Shown here one piece after another: positions 10,173 to 22,332 of a stretch of 64,000 nt of DNA; within the stretch, counting starts at the first letter, position 1, and every line of letters starts with the position of its first letter. The notes under the pieces were generated by a model. It searched no databases, had not been told where the DNA came from, and saw nothing but the letters and a program-made list of their open reading frames with translations. The translations under genes were made by a program, and so were the position numbers. Source of the DNA: Isoetes taiwanensis (lineage: Eukaryota > Streptophyta > Lycopodiopsida > Isoetales > Isoetaceae); the NCBI GenBank assembly GCA_021234155.1, contig JAJEKV010000182.1, forward strand, positions 434,605 through 498,604. Direction: 5' to 3'.

Positions 10173-11206
10173 ACTCTCAATTGTGTAGTTTGACTCTCAA
10201 GACTTCCCTAGTCAGGCTAAGAATCATAAAGATCAAAGGCATTGCACACTATATAATATGACAAATTGACCACTAACTACTCCCAATCCTGAAGTATAAT
10301 CACGAGATTATAGAAATGATTTTAGAGGAAAATATGACGACTTCTTGAAATTTAAATAAATTATGGTCCTTCATGATAATCTTTCCTTATAATAGTTTGT
10401 TGAAGACCTGCTAGTTTAATTGCTTTAACATAAATTGGAGACTTGATAGTCTATGGGAGATGCACTGATTTGCTCAATATCCTAATCTATGCTGTTTTTA
10501 TGTCCACTGGAGAGTTGATAGCACATACTATATTAATGTTGCCCCTGTAATGTCCTGCTATAAAGAAGAGGAAGGATGAGGCATACACCACATCAACATT
10601 GATCTTTAATGTCCACTCCACTGAAGAGGGTAAGGCTTACCATAGAATAATAATGCGATGTGCGTGCTCATTTTATATTTTATTTTTGAAGACCTGATAG
10701 CCTATGTTATTTTAAGGTCTAAAAGGACTCCATAGCCTATGGATAAACACATACCATGATTTTTGTGTCCACTCGAGAGTGATAGCCACACACCACACTA
10801 AGATTGTTTTGATAATGCCCGGAGGAGGCATACACCACAACAGCCTTAAAAAATTTTAATGTCCAATGCCCATTTTATCTCACATTGCATGTCCTTATAG
10901 AGGATTGAACTTGAGACATATGGAATTCGATCAAATGTGTATATGTCATGGCAAATTAATCATATTTAAAATGCCATGTCACTAAAATATATTGAGAGCA
11001 AGCGAATTCATGGCATGCACACATATTATCTCATGGAGAGACCAAATTATGTGCATTGAATAATGTTAATAATTACACAATTTAAGGGCATTCCTTGGCT
11101 ATGGTAATCTTTCATTTCACTACAATTCTCACTAATCCATGCATAAGCCATCCAATACACAATTAAAATATATTATTTGATATTTGGGTTGGAGAAACAT
11201 CGACAG
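10173..11206. other. AT-rich spacer with degenerate repeats
   Basis: No open frame worth reporting. A phrase like GTCCACTGGAGAGTTGATAG recurs in degraded form (near 10502, 10606 and 10768), as does AAGACCTG(C/A)TAG (10403 and 10689). This suggests an old diverged tandem repeat, possibly downstream sequence of the minus-strand ARM gene. Confidence 0.4.
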
Positions 11207-13927
11207 CTAAGTAGGAACAAGAGCAGGCAAGTCGAGCTGGAAGTAAGACTTGGCAAAATATCCAATTGGAACAACAACAAAGCCAATATAGAGAAGGAGA
11301 GGCTCTGACAAAACTTGCCTTGCACTTTCCTCAATGGAATGATAATATAAAGCAACATAATGGCCTATAGAAAGAATACTCGAGAGAACGTATGTAAAGA
11401 TAGAAAAAGATGCAAAGTTGAGAGGATCCGAATTCAAATATTGAGGAATAGAAAGACAACATGAAGCGAGGTTGCGCCTCAAGAAAAGTAGAGAAAAAAT
11501 AACATGTTGCCTCAGATTAAAAACATTTAGATTAAGCAGGTTGAGGGATTGAGACCAAGATAAGTAATGCCAAACCTTGAGATGACAAGCATGGTAGTGC
11601 CAATTGAACGCACTTGGAAAATACACAAGGTTGTGATAACCGGTCCGCAAAACATGTTGAATTTTAAGATAACAGATCTGCAAAGCATGTCGAATTCGGA
11701 GATAACGGGTCCCAAACACATCCCTATTGACTATAGAACTGCTGCTGCCGGTGGAAGGCCCCTCACACCATTCTTCTTCAAGGACTTCATTTCGTTGCTG
11801 GAATTCGATTTCTCGTTTGAGCTCACTTCTGGACCTGTCCCTTTTTCTTAGGTTTTTTTCGGCCCTGGGCTTATGTTCTTGTTTGAATTTATGTCCATTT
11901 TCGTTTCCATTTCTATTTTCATTTTTACCTCCATTTCCATTTCCATTTCCATTTCCATTTCCATTTCCATTTCCATTTCCATTTCCATTTCCATTTCCAT
12001 TTCCATACATATCTTCTTCCTCTTCCAGTTCTTTGTATTTACCTTTTCCAAACTCATTTCCTTCAATGTCATTTCCCTCAATGATAAGCTCATTTTCTTC
12101 TCTAAACTCATTTCCTTCAATGTCATTTCCTTCAGTGATAAGCTCATTTTCTTCTCTGAATCTGGATCTGTCCTCTTTTACGATCCTGGAGGTATGTTCT
12201 TGTTTGAATATATTTCCATTTCCATTTCCATTTTTAGAGATATGTTCTTCGATTCCATTTCCATTTTCTTTTCCTTTTTCAAATTTAGATATATCTTCTT
12301 CCTCAAGTTCTTCTTCTTCTTTTCCAAATTTAGACATATCTTCTTCAAGTTCTTCTTCTTCGAGTTCTTTTCTGGTCCTAGATGTATGTTCTTGTTTAAA
12401 TTTATTTCCTTTTCTTTTTCCAAATTTGGAGATTTTATGTTCTTGCTTGAATTTATTTCCTTTTCCTTTTTCAAATTTAGACATATCTTCTTCTTTATTT
12501 CCTTTCCCTTTTTCAATCTTAGAGATATCTTCTTCTTTTCCTTTCCCTTTCCTGAATTTAGACATATCTTCATCTTCAAGTCCTTTTTCAGTCCTGGACG
12601 TATGTTCTTGTTTGAATTCATTTCCATTTCCTTTTCCTTTTCCTTTTCCAAATCTAGACATATCTTCTTCTTCGAATTCTTTGTATTTTTCATTTCCAAA
12701 TCTAGACATATCTTCTTCTTTGAGTTCTTTTGCGTCCTCTTCTTCCTCTTCTTCGAGTTCTCTTACGACCCAATATTTGGACATGTGTTGTTCTTGGAGC
12801 AGTTTTTGTGCCCAAAATCTACGTTTTTCTTGAAGCAACTGTTGTGGATTATCTAATGCATCAACAGAGTTTGCAGGAGACAATTCTTTCTTGCTACTCC
12901 CTTTTGGTCTTTTAGACTTTTCCTTTATTCTCCTTGCATGAAGCAATATAGAAGGAGATAGAACCATGGAATCCCTCATGCCATGTGTTTCTTTTTTTCC
13001 ATCCCTATAAGCCGTTACTAAGGCCTCCATATTGTCTTTGTCTGCAGCAAGCAAGGCATTTGCCATTTTTTTTGCTAACTCAATTCCTTGTCTTATTGAT
13101 GGTATTCTGTCAGTCTCATGCTGCTCAAAAATTGGTAAGAAAAGTTTCAAATTATTTAATATTTTCTTAGATTTGAAGGGCATATCTGTTTCCCAGTCTA
13201 GAGCGATGAACACTGCAATAACGAATTTGATTGCTTCCATTCTATCAAGTGCATCTGCATCCCCCAACATTTTTCGAGATGCTGCCAAGAATTTCTTATG
13301 AAAGCTAATGTCAAGTTCTTTCAAATTCATTACTGTCAAAACTCGTCCAAGACGTAGGTGTAGTTCTGTCTTTGGTAACTCTTGATTAAAATCGATTAGA
13401 ACATACTCACATACTTCCTCGACATGTTCTTCCTTTGCATACGGCCACTTGTCGGACCAAACAACAGAGGTGATACAAGCGGCAGCTCCAGCAGCTGCAG
13501 GCTCACATTCCCCAACAAGAAGATCTAGAAAAGGGGAGCAAACCTTTTCGTAAATCTCATTTATCTCTAAAATATCAAAGATTTCTCTCACAATTGCAGC
13601 AACAAGTTCGCCACAAGCATTCTCCAGCGGCCTCGCATTGCCACCAGTTTTCAAGTCTCTGGCTTGAAGGGCACGAATCATGCTTCCAACAATCATGTCA
13701 ACATGTTTGGTTATGTGTTTTTTGTGAACATCCACAACCTCCTGGAGAAGTTCAATACCATATCCATCTAGTTCACTATTCCTGCAAATCTTCTGTACAA
13801 AAGTCTGCAGGCTATTGTCATCTAAGTCTGCTACTGTACCTTTAAGGGTTGCTAATGCAGCATCTCTTTTTGCCTGACTGTTTAAGTTTACCAAATCCTT
13901 GTCCACCGATTCATCATAATTTTCCAT
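11207..13927 (-). CDS. ARM-repeat (TORTIFOLIA1-like) protein with long low-complexity domain and hydrophobic C-terminus
   Basis: The frame has 906 codons from ATG at 13927. I chose this start because a TTTTGCAG acceptor-like site lies just upstream (13942-13939) and the 57 extra upstream codons look like intron. Residues 1-300 form helical repeats. Blocks such as HITKHVDMIVGSMIRALQAR and FLDLLVGECEPAAAGAAACI resemble TORTIFOLIA1/SPIRAL2 ARM units, whose family binds plant microtubules; the match is by eye. Residues about 385-735 are degenerate repeats of EEDMSKF-x-KGKGK and FKQEHTSR plus an Asn-Gly run encoded by a hexanucleotide repeat. The last 170 residues include two membrane-like segments (about 836-862 and 876-896). 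The middle and C-terminus are unlike any family member I know. Either could be a recent extension or read-through intron. Upstream exons are not identified. Confidence 0.6.
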   Translation of the reverse strand: MENYDESVDKDLVNLNSQAKRDAALATLKGTVADLDDNSLQTFVQKICRNSELDGYGIELLQEVVDVHKKHITKHVDMIVGSMIRALQARDLKTGGNARPLENACGELVAAIVREIFDILEINEIYEKVCSPFLDLLVGECEPAAAGAAACITSVVWSDKWPYAKEEHVEEVCEYVLIDFNQELPKTELHLRLGRVLTVMNLKELDISFHKKFLAASRKMLGDADALDRMEAIKFVIAVFIALDWETDMPFKSKKILNNLKLFLPIFEQHETDRIPSIRQGIELAKKMANALLAADKDNMEALVTAYRDGKKETHGMRDSMVLSPSILLHARRIKEKSKRPKGSSKKELSPANSVDALDNPQQLLQEKRRFWAQKLLQEQHMSKYWVVRELEEEEEEDAKELKEEDMSRFGNEKYKEFEEEDMSRFGKGKGKGNGNEFKQEHTSRTEKGLEDEDMSKFRKGKGKEEDISKIEKGKGNKEEDMSKFEKGKGNKFKQEHKISKFGKRKGNKFKQEHTSRTRKELEEEELEEDMSKFGKEEEELEEEDISKFEKGKENGNGIEEHISKNGNGNGNIFKQEHTSRIVKEDRSRFREENELITEGNDIEGNEFREENELIIEGNDIEGNEFGKGKYKELEEEEDMYGNGNGNGNGNGNGNGNGNGNGNGNGGKNENRNGNENGHKFKQEHKPRAEKNLRKRDRSRSELKREIEFQQRNEVLEEEWCEGPSTGSSSSIVNRDVFGTRYLRIRHALQICYLKIQHVLRTGYHNLVYFPSAFNWHYHACHLKVWHYLSWSQSLNLLNLNVFNLRQHVIFSLLFLRRNLASCCLSIPQYLNSDPLNFASFSIFTYVLSSILSIGHYVALYYHSIEESARQVLSEPLLLYIGFVVVPIGYFAKSYFQLDLPALVPT
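11931..12006. repeat. (CCATTT)n hexanucleotide microsatellite inside the ARM-gene ORF
   Basis: About twelve CCATTT units. On the minus strand they read as alternating Gly-Asn codons within the long ORF. The unit is a multiple of three, so length changes keep the frame. The flanking 12,050-12,780 is a softer version of the same pyrimidine-rich composition. Confidence 0.95.
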
Positions 13928-13938
13928 GATCCATATGC

Positions 13939-13942
13939 CTGC
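13939..13942 (-). other. Candidate 3' splice site upstream of the ARM-gene start
   Basis: On the minus strand TTTATTTTGCAG precedes GCATATGGATCATGG and the chosen ATG. The T-rich tract and GCAG suggest a 5'-UTR intron ending here. A short upstream ATG at 13934 opens only a few codons before a stop. Confidence 0.4.
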
Positions 13943-14989
13943 AAAATAAACCCCATATTTATTTTGAACATCAAGCATCTCCATTTTACATTTATATTGA
14001 AGATGAAGATCAAGGTATCCATTTCTCAATTGATGCAAGAAGGTGTTAAAACACCTCTTTAAATTAATTATCATGACATGAAGTACATAAAAGTGCATCT
14101 ATATAAAATAAAATGCGGCAAGCTTCCGTAGAACATGTGCAGTTGGTGGTTTTGTGAGTTGTGCAGTTGTGGTTTCGTGCAGCTGGTGGCTTTGGACTTA
14201 AAATTTTGCAGCAGGGATTCAACAGTAATGGCACTAGTGAGGACATCTTTTATCTAGTAGGATTATTCCAAAGAACATTGGTGGACTGTTACGAAAATCA
14301 AGACATTGTGAGCTTCTGGTGGCAGAATGGAGAACCCAATCAAGAAGCTCGAGACTCCTCCTTCACAACCTATGTAGTATTTCTGAAATGCTCCATTGCA
14401 AGTGGAAATATCCTCACTTTGCCAAGAGTACATTGAAAAGTCTTTTGCTAAGAAAATAAAAGGTAAAATGTGGCAAGCATTGCTTGGCCAGCATTTTCAT
14501 TTGAGGCTGATAGAGCTTGATGCACTGCTGTGTTTTGTCTTATAAATATTATCATTGCAGACTGTTACATGGTTTTTGAAAGAAAAGACATAGCCAATTA
14601 TCTTGTATAGTGATATAGTAAGGCTTCTGCCAAAATTAATTCCATTAGCTATAGACTTCTTATTATCTAAATACAAAGGCTTAAGCATTTAAGTTTACTA
14701 TAGACCAATTATTAGAGCTCTGTTGTTCATCTATCTGCAATGAATTTGTAGCAGTTATATGGCAATGAGATATTGGCATGAAGTTCAGAAATGTATGATG
14801 GGTCGTGTATGTAATTTGACTGAAGGAAAGGTGTGTCCCAAGCTAATATCAGCTACTTCTGTCAAGAAAAAAAAATGTAAATGCATATAGTCTAAATGGG
14901 TTTCAGAATAAATGGGGGCTGCAAGTTTTCAAGATGTGGTCAGCCTCTCAAGGCACATACAGACCCCTACAAAACAAATTACATTGCAC
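13943..14989. other. Probable intron or upstream region of the ARM gene
   Basis: AT-rich sequence with no recognisable coding block. A plus-strand open frame at 14161-14436 (91 codons) has no domain I recognise and I do not call it. Confidence 0.3.
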
Positions 14990-15375
14990 CTGTACTCCTT
15001 GGGAAGCTGCCAAATTATAATATTATGTCTAGTCATTGGTTTAGAGGATGCCTATGCAGAGGTATCCGCAGAGACCCTAAATATAACAAATATATTCTGA
15101 TGCAATTGCCAGAGTCGGGAAGCTGCCAAACTATAATACTTCGTCTAGTCACTAATTTAGAGGATGTCTATGCAGAGGTATCATATATAATAAGCATATG
15201 CATAGACCCTATCCAGGGCAAAGTTGCAACGCTGCTGCTCTTCTTCCCTGTTTCCACTTGCCTGTTATGCCCTATCACAGGGCAGCAATCAATGGCCAGG
15301 ATTGCGCTGATCTGAAAGCCTGCCGGTTAAGGTCCAAGAAAAGATAGGAGGCTGCACATAATATGACAATTATAT
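14990..15375. repeat. Dispersed repeat, copy 1 (internally duplicated)
   Basis: Contains two copies of GGGAAGCTGCCAAA...GTCTAGTCA...TTTAGAGGATG(C/T)CTATGCAGAGGTATC (near 15000-15065 and 15117-15182) and ends with AAGAAAAGATAGGAGGCT. Similar blocks recur at 23575-23860. Confidence 0.75.
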
Positions 15376-15958
15376 TCTGATGCAACTACCGGATGAGATT
15401 ATGTAATAACGAAAATGGGATGTTTCTTGCCGAACATGCAAATGATGGAGCAGCAAGACAATGGAAAAATGTATGCAATAAATTCTTCTTTGAATCTTAA
15501 GAGGTCGCTTTCTAAGTTGCCTCCACTTAACATCTGATATGGTCCACGTTGCCCTCAAGAGGAAACTTAGACGAAGCTCGGGGATTTGTTCCAAAGTATT
15601 TGATAATGAATGCTTGAATAATGCGCCAGAGGAGTTTACATGCAAAGAGGCAAATACATGCCGAGATCAAACAAAAGGAAAATCTACAACAGTTCAATTA
15701 ATATGTATGGTACAAGCAGCTCAGTTTTGCAGGGCACATTGAGCACAGTTCTGCTCAAGAATAACAGAAATATTTTGAACAAATGGATAAGGCAGATATA
15801 TCCAATTTAATTGTAGCTTGAGAAATTGTGATGCAATGGGATTCATGCACAAAAGAAGAGGTTTGCATCTCTAAAACGATGATTAAAAATAATTTGGAAA
15901 ATTCTATTTCACTAAGATAACAAGATAACAAGCTAATAAAAAAAAAAATGGTTCTTAC

Positions 15959-16016
15959 CTCTTGCTCTTAACTTTTGGAAAGCTTTCAGAACAGCATGTC
16001 GTTACAGGCTCAAGAT
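15959..16016 (-). other. 58-bp exon-like module, copy 1
   Basis: On the minus strand a long T-tract and TTGCAG precede 58 bp that end at AAGAG|GTAAGAAC, a strong donor. One frame reads LEPVTTCCSESFPKVKSKR. A diverged copy with both splice-like borders kept occurs at 22274-22332. It could be a small exon, possibly 5' UTR, of the minus-strand ARM gene, but no transcript evidence is available. Confidence 0.4.
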
Positions 16017-17812
16017 CTGCAAAAAAAAAAAAAAAGCAATAAGCAATCGTCATAACTCCAAATGCAACAAGCTAAGGAAGACCAATAATTAATAGTGCAC
16101 TGGAGAACATTAGTCTTGTGTATGGGATCATCTCTGTAAACAAGTACAAATATTGGCGTTTTGTTTGCTAAGGAAGAAATTCCAATCTATATGTACTTTT
16201 GGCAACCATTCCGCTTGAAAGAAATATCAATCTGCAATACTAAAACAGATATGTTTATTTACCTCTATTCTTCAGGCATTAAGCAAGGCTGTTGGAGTTG
16301 AGTGGCACGATGTTTTCATATGGAAATTGATAACATCGATAAACATCTATTGAAACTATTTCCAAAAAAAATATTTCTATTTCCATAATTCTAGACCACG
16401 TTGCAAGAATAAGAGATAAGTATCTTATCGCCCATTTTCTTTTATCAGAGGCAATTTCAAATAATGTTTCTATAAGACAACTATGTTTCACTAGGCTTAG
16501 ATATTAGTAGTTATGTCCATGCTGATAGAGTTAGTGCAGTACCAGTCCACTCATAAAACCCATAGCTCTTTTTTTGTTTCTCATTGTATCTTATCTTATG
16601 GCACATCCACTTTTCATGTGCTACAAGAGACAAGAGACATTTTCAAATAAGAATATGTGCTTAGATGTTAGACGTTGCCGTGATACAAACTTTAGCTCTA
16701 ATGCTCATACAAATAAGTATTGAACTTTTGAAGCTAATTGCAAGTCTAACTAGTCCATTTCAAGATCCCCACAACTTGCACTTTCCTTGAACCTTTGAAG
16801 CTAGTCCTAGTATGCTAGTCCATTCATAAATGCCACCTTATCTGAAAGCGTAGGCTATCTACGTGTCCTAAAACTTAATGTGGGCGTTCACCTGGTCCTT
16901 ACATCTTGATCTAGGGAAAGGGAAAATTGAGAAAAATAGCGGACCGTGCATGTTGGGGAACATCGCCCTAACCCCAAAATGCTTTTCCATACTGTGCACT
17001 TTGCCAAATTCATCTAGCCTACTTGTCTCCATGTTTTCCTTGCCACAGATTTGGCCAGGGATTTCCATTGCCATGGATTTACTTCCATATCTATAGTACT
17101 GGGATAGGTTAATGGCCTTTTCAAATAATCTTTGTATAGATCTTTCTTGTGTTTGAATATTGGCCTTAGCTGTAAACAGTCTCATATTAATTTTTCGTGC
17201 TCATTCTGTTCAAACTGAAAATGGGTAAGTTCAATGGTGGAAAGGAAATCAATACATTTTTGGCCGATTTGAGCCTTGAAGGTGACAGTGCATGATGCAC
17301 GGAAGAAACGCTCCAAATAAGCGAAGGGAATTCTCACTGATAAGCAGCCTTATTCTTAGAACAACAATTTCTTCCCAAGGCAAAGTGGTACAGGAATCCT
17401 TTGATCATAGATAGGTATGTGTTTCTATAAATGCCCTCCATTTTATGCTCTAATATGTCGCAAAATAATAGGGGGTTTCAAGGGATTTGATATGGATGTA
17501 AAAATAACAATTCGTGAAACCATAGACCATATATCCCTAAAGCAATCGAATAAGCTATTATAAAAAAAAACATAGATTCAAGATAAAAAAAATAATCGCA
17601 TTAGCTTAGTGGGTATATTGGTTAAAGTAGTCTTAGTTAGAACATTGAATTATTTTGGAAGAGATTCGAGCTCCCCTATTTCATATTCTAAAATCTTAGG
17701 CAAAGTCGTATGGAGGTTGGATATTCCCTCAAAACCTTAGGCGAAATCATATTTCATATTTCAAAATCATAGGCGCCTCCAATCATAAATGACTATAAGC
17801 GAAAAGAGAGGT
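16017..17812. other. AT-rich non-coding stretch
   Basis: No coding block, paired repeat or RNA gene recognised. Short open frames here are scattered and unsupported. Confidence 0.4.
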
Positions 17813-18066
17813 GCCTAGGGGCCCCAACACACGATCTGAGTCGTAGAATCGAGAATCCGACGACTGTGGTAGTCCAGGGTATACCTCGTTTAGAATATGT
17901 AGCAAAATAACAGGCTCTAAAAAACTGGCATTTGTAGGGCCTAGGGGCCCCAACACACGATCTGAGTCGTAGGATCGACGAATCCGACGACCGTGGTAGT
18001 CCAGGGTGCACCTCGTTTAGAATCTATAGCAAAATAACAGGCTCTAAAAGACTGGCATTTGTAGGG
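17813..18066. repeat. 126-bp tandem duplication
   Basis: Two units start at GCCTAGGGGCCCCAACACAC (17813 and 17939). They share the CGATCTGAGTCGTAG, GTGGTAGTCCAGGGT and ACAGGCTCTAAAA blocks. About 90 percent or more of the positions agree by eye, and the second unit has a few extra bases. The unit is more GC-rich than its surroundings. Confidence 0.9.
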
Positions 18067-21000
18067 CCCTTCAGCATCAAATGAGCTCCTTTGCCTTTGT
18101 TGCTCTAAAACCACCAACTCATTTTGTTTCTTTACTTTCTGCAACAACTATCAATCATGAGTGACACAGGTTCTAACTTACGACATTAAATCCATAGGCC
18201 TGGCTTGGAACATGTTTGAGTTTGAGTATTTTGCATTCTATTTGAACTAAAAAACATTGTCATCTTTTGTTGAATATAATAGGTTATAGCCCTTGTAACA
18301 ATATATATGATGATAGATCAGCTTATAGTACCTTGGATATTGTGGCAATCTATGCTCCTTTTGGATCTCATTATGAGTATTTCTACATTTTTATGTTTTC
18401 TTTTGGAAATTTATGGCCTTCCAACCACCGTCGTAGTTCTTGGATAGACTTTAGGGTTTCTCACAAATGTGTTATGATTCTCTTAATATTATGTTTTCCT
18501 TCCAGTCCCTCTTTCTTTTCAAATCTGGCATGGCTTTTATGCATTGGGATAGTCTGAGAGCAATGTTTTTTAGCCCCTTACATTTTCCGCCCTAGGTGTA
18601 ATGCCAAATTTTCCTCACTATCTCGCTATTCTTTTAAGGCTTTCCCCACTCAATTCTCTCCCATCCCATTGTTCTTCCTCTATTATGTTGCAAATGCATG
18701 TCTTCCAAGAGATTCTCAGCTTATTTACATGATCCCAATATTTGAGTTTGAGCACGATTAACAAAGGCATGCAAGAGGCAGCAAGATTAGTAGTGCTCAT
18801 CCAAATGAATCGATGCACTTATAGAGATACCTCTACAAGCTTTTAAAGGCATCGAGGTATACCATTTTTCTTGAGTTTAATTGGCTACGAACTATTCAAA
18901 GCAAAGAAAAGAAACCTGTGTTGGATGATCCTATTCTGGATGTGTTTTATTTTCCATTTTATTTGTCTAAGACGAAGAATCTTAACACCTACTATTTTTC
19001 ATATTCCAATTTGTAATTCTTTACAAGCAGGAATTTTCTGGTAGTGTTAATCGTAGTAGAGTTCAAGGCTGAGATTAGCCCATGGCAATAAGTGTCATGT
19101 TGAAGCCTCTACAGTGTGTTCGTTGTATTGGCAAGAAAATTCCCTAACTTTCATATGCTGGCATATTGCTCCCATTTTCTTCCTCTAGCCAGCTGTAATT
19201 CTATTTAGCAAAAATACTGTCTTTTGCGATTGAGCCACTGAACTTAACTAAGTACCAATTTCATTGTGTCATTTTGGGAAGGACTGAACTTGTCCCTTCC
19301 CTTTAAGTTTGATAGAAAACAAACCAAGCGTTGCCGCCACTCTTGTCTATCATTTCTTAGCCTCCTCACATCTCTAGCCATCAATATTCCATCGTGATCA
19401 CTCTCACCAAAGGTGCTGCATCTACAAGATTGAGCTGACAAGTTTGCCTGATAAAAGTATTTCCTGAATCTCTGCCTAGCTTTCCCTTTCAATTTTACTA
19501 GTTTCTTGTGGTTACAATCTAGCCTTGCAAAAAGTTTCTTAAAATTTCTTTAGCGAAAGCTCTGCAACAAAGGAAGTGAACTTGGAACCTGCAAATGTTT
19601 GATGGAAATCCTCTCTAGGTATATGTATCTATATGTATTGTACATAATAATTTTCAATTCCACATGAGGAATGGCCATGAAACACTGACTGCTGACCTAG
19701 AATGCAAATTTTTGTCGTCCTAGAGAGTTTTTTGAGGGGCAGTCTTCGCTCTCGCCTTCTCACCAAGCCCAATCCGCCTTCACTGCTGATGGCCACAAAT
19801 TGGTATTGAAGGCATATGCTGCGAAGAATTTGGTCTCACTGAAGAAGGAAGAAGTTGTGGCTTTAGAATGCTAAGGATAATGCTCTGTTAACACAATGCT
19901 AAGGATAATTGCTCTATTAACAAAAGCCAACAAGCTTTTTTAATCAGCCATCATAATCCCATTTTGAGTTCTTCATGAATAGGCATTTTTGCCTACATGC
20001 AAAGATGCATACCTTACAAATCACTAGAGCGACGCTTAGAATCCGTGGTTTGGAGGCAACTGTTGACATTGTACTATTATACTTAACTTCAAAATCATCA
20101 TGAACTGTAGCACGTGGTAACCTAGTGGTCACATATAGGCTTGATAGTTACATGCATGGGTTCAATTCCTTGTGCTTTCGTTTATTTTGAACATGTAACT
20201 CACCTCTTTGTCACCAATATATGCTCCGCTATAATTGTTTTCTCATTAGATTTGTTTACACCAAATTTCCTTCAATTCATTCATAAATTTCATTCTATTC
20301 CTATTTATCTCATAAATCCTCATGCCCTTTTCATAGGTCCTTTTATAGCTGATCACTTAATAAAAAAGATTGAGAGTCTTAACACACTATTCATGTGAAT
20401 TTAAATTGTCTTGCTCATCTTTTAAAACAATGGTCTATAAAGCTAACACTCTGCATTGCTTTCACACTTTTATGGCCTCTGTACCTCGTGTTATCATATT
20501 ATTTAATTCAATACCATTCCAAAAGCATAATAAAACTATATATCTAATGGCCTTTTCCATTTGCAGAAGTGAATTCAAGCTTAAAATTGCCCAAGCCTTC
20601 TGTTGCACCTTTTTGCTAGTTCCTCTTTTTTTTTTTTGGTTCAAGGATACATGTTGCATTTACTCAAGATAAAAACACACAAGCATATCTTGTTATTAAG
20701 GCCAATATTGCAAGATAACCAAACAAGCCAATATTGCAAGATAACAGAAAGTGACAACTATATCCACTACAACCTCCATTATGTCAATTGACATGCAAAC
20801 TTTAACTTCAAATTAGCATTGAGCTATAGACAATGATGTCGACTGATATGCAAATTTTAGCATGAAAACAACTCTAGTGTTTCAAACCTATTACCTTAGA
20901 AGCTACATCATGTACACACGAATGTTAATAAGCACATGCTTATGTTATGATCCAAGATGGTAGTAATCATGGTATTGCATTGTTTGCAACAATTGTATTC

Positions 21001-22273
21001 AGTCACATTTTGCTGAAGTGATTTGTTAAGAATGTTGCAATACTAGAGCTTTCAAGTTAAGTTCTACTTGGCGAGTTGACTCAATACTTTTTATTTATTC
21101 TCTTCTGTAGTTCAATAATGGTATCTTAGGATGTAAGTTTCGAGCATGGAGAACCATGTATGAATTGCTAACAAGTATGTTCTGATATGGTGGCATATTA
21201 AAATATGTGGGGAAGATGATTCTCTTACAGCACATAGGAGGTACGCAGTTGCTTGATTTTCTTAATCTGCTAATTACTCCAACGGTAAAAGACCTCTAGT
21301 TCCCTGATGAAACGCAAGAGTTCTACGACCTATAATTGAGTACGATTACCAAATATGAAAAGCTGAAGTCCGAAATCATCATATTTGGCATTTAAAAGTG
21401 CATATTAAGAAAGCTCTGAAGAAGTGACAAAGATTCATTATGCATGCTGTTCGTGAAAGTTCGATTAAACAGTTGCAGTAAGGCACCTAAAAAAGAGATT
21501 GGAGAATTGAACCCCAAGCCCCAGAAGACATGTTTTTTCCTCGGTCTAGGAAGTCAATAAATTTCCCTTCAAAAAGAGAGTTTGGCTTGTTTAAAATAGA
21601 ACTTTCAAGTTCTAGATCGACCTCTACAAGCTATAAAGTCTCCAACAAGATTCTTGTAATGATTTCATGAAATGATTTGACACCTAAAAATTTAAATATG
21701 AAACTGTAATGCCCTTTTTATGAGAGATCAGACAGAATACTTGACGAAGAATTCTAGAAAGGAAGAGACACAAAGAGCATGCAATCTTATTTCGGGATAT
21801 TCCTTGAGCTGGAAACACAGCCACTAAACCGATAGCACAGCCTAATATCATTCATGATCTTAATTTATCGAAACAAGCCTGACTTCCATAAGCAGCAATC
21901 ATCTTGCCTTCCTGAAGATGATCGACTGAATACTTTTTTTTATTTGTTTATCAGAGAACTCAGAGAACTCCAACTAATAATTCATGAGAATTGTTTCTTA
22001 TCTGCCCAGAATTCATCAAACATATGATCTAAGGTGCATTCTTCTCATGGCACTCAGAGCACCCCAAGAATTCAGCCCAACTCACCAAATCAGGCTCTAT
22101 TGGTATTTTATCAATAAAAATCCTCGACTTTCATCTATTTGCCAAGCTCTGCTTAAAAGTGAACGCATGCATCTGCAATGATCTGCTAGTGGTCTAAAGA
22201 GATAATCTTGTAACATAGAATCAAAACAATGATAACCTTCATCAATTAAACCCCTACAACAATGAATTCTTAC
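18067..22273. other. Long AT-rich stretch without recognisable genes
   Basis: I see no exon series, element ends or RNA genes here. A 26-bp direct repeat (GCCAATATTGCAAGATAAC) occurs twice near 20702-20745. Confidence 0.4.
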
Positions 22274-22332
22274 TTCTTACTCTTAAATTTTCGTAGACTT
22301 TCAGCAATAGCAGGTCGCTCCATGCTCAAGTT
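22274..22332 (-). other. 59-bp exon-like module, copy 2
   Basis: Diverged copy of 15959-16016. On the minus strand TTTTTTTGCAG precedes 59 bp ending at AAGAA|GTAAGAAT. One frame reads MERPAIAESLRKFKSKK. The flanking intron-like side is also similar for about 60 bp (GTCGTCATAAC and ACAAGCTAA shared). Confidence 0.4.

Noticed and set aside
11727-12856. Long plus-strand open frames (368 and 327 codons) opposite the ARM gene
   Set aside because: They read Phe-Pro, Ser or Ile-Ser runs imposed by the TTTCCA-type repeat on the opposite strand. They have no domain and no start context.
14161-14436. 91-codon plus-strand frame upstream of the ARM gene
   Set aside because: No domain, no splice support and no repeat relation were seen. 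It is likely chance in the presumed intron.
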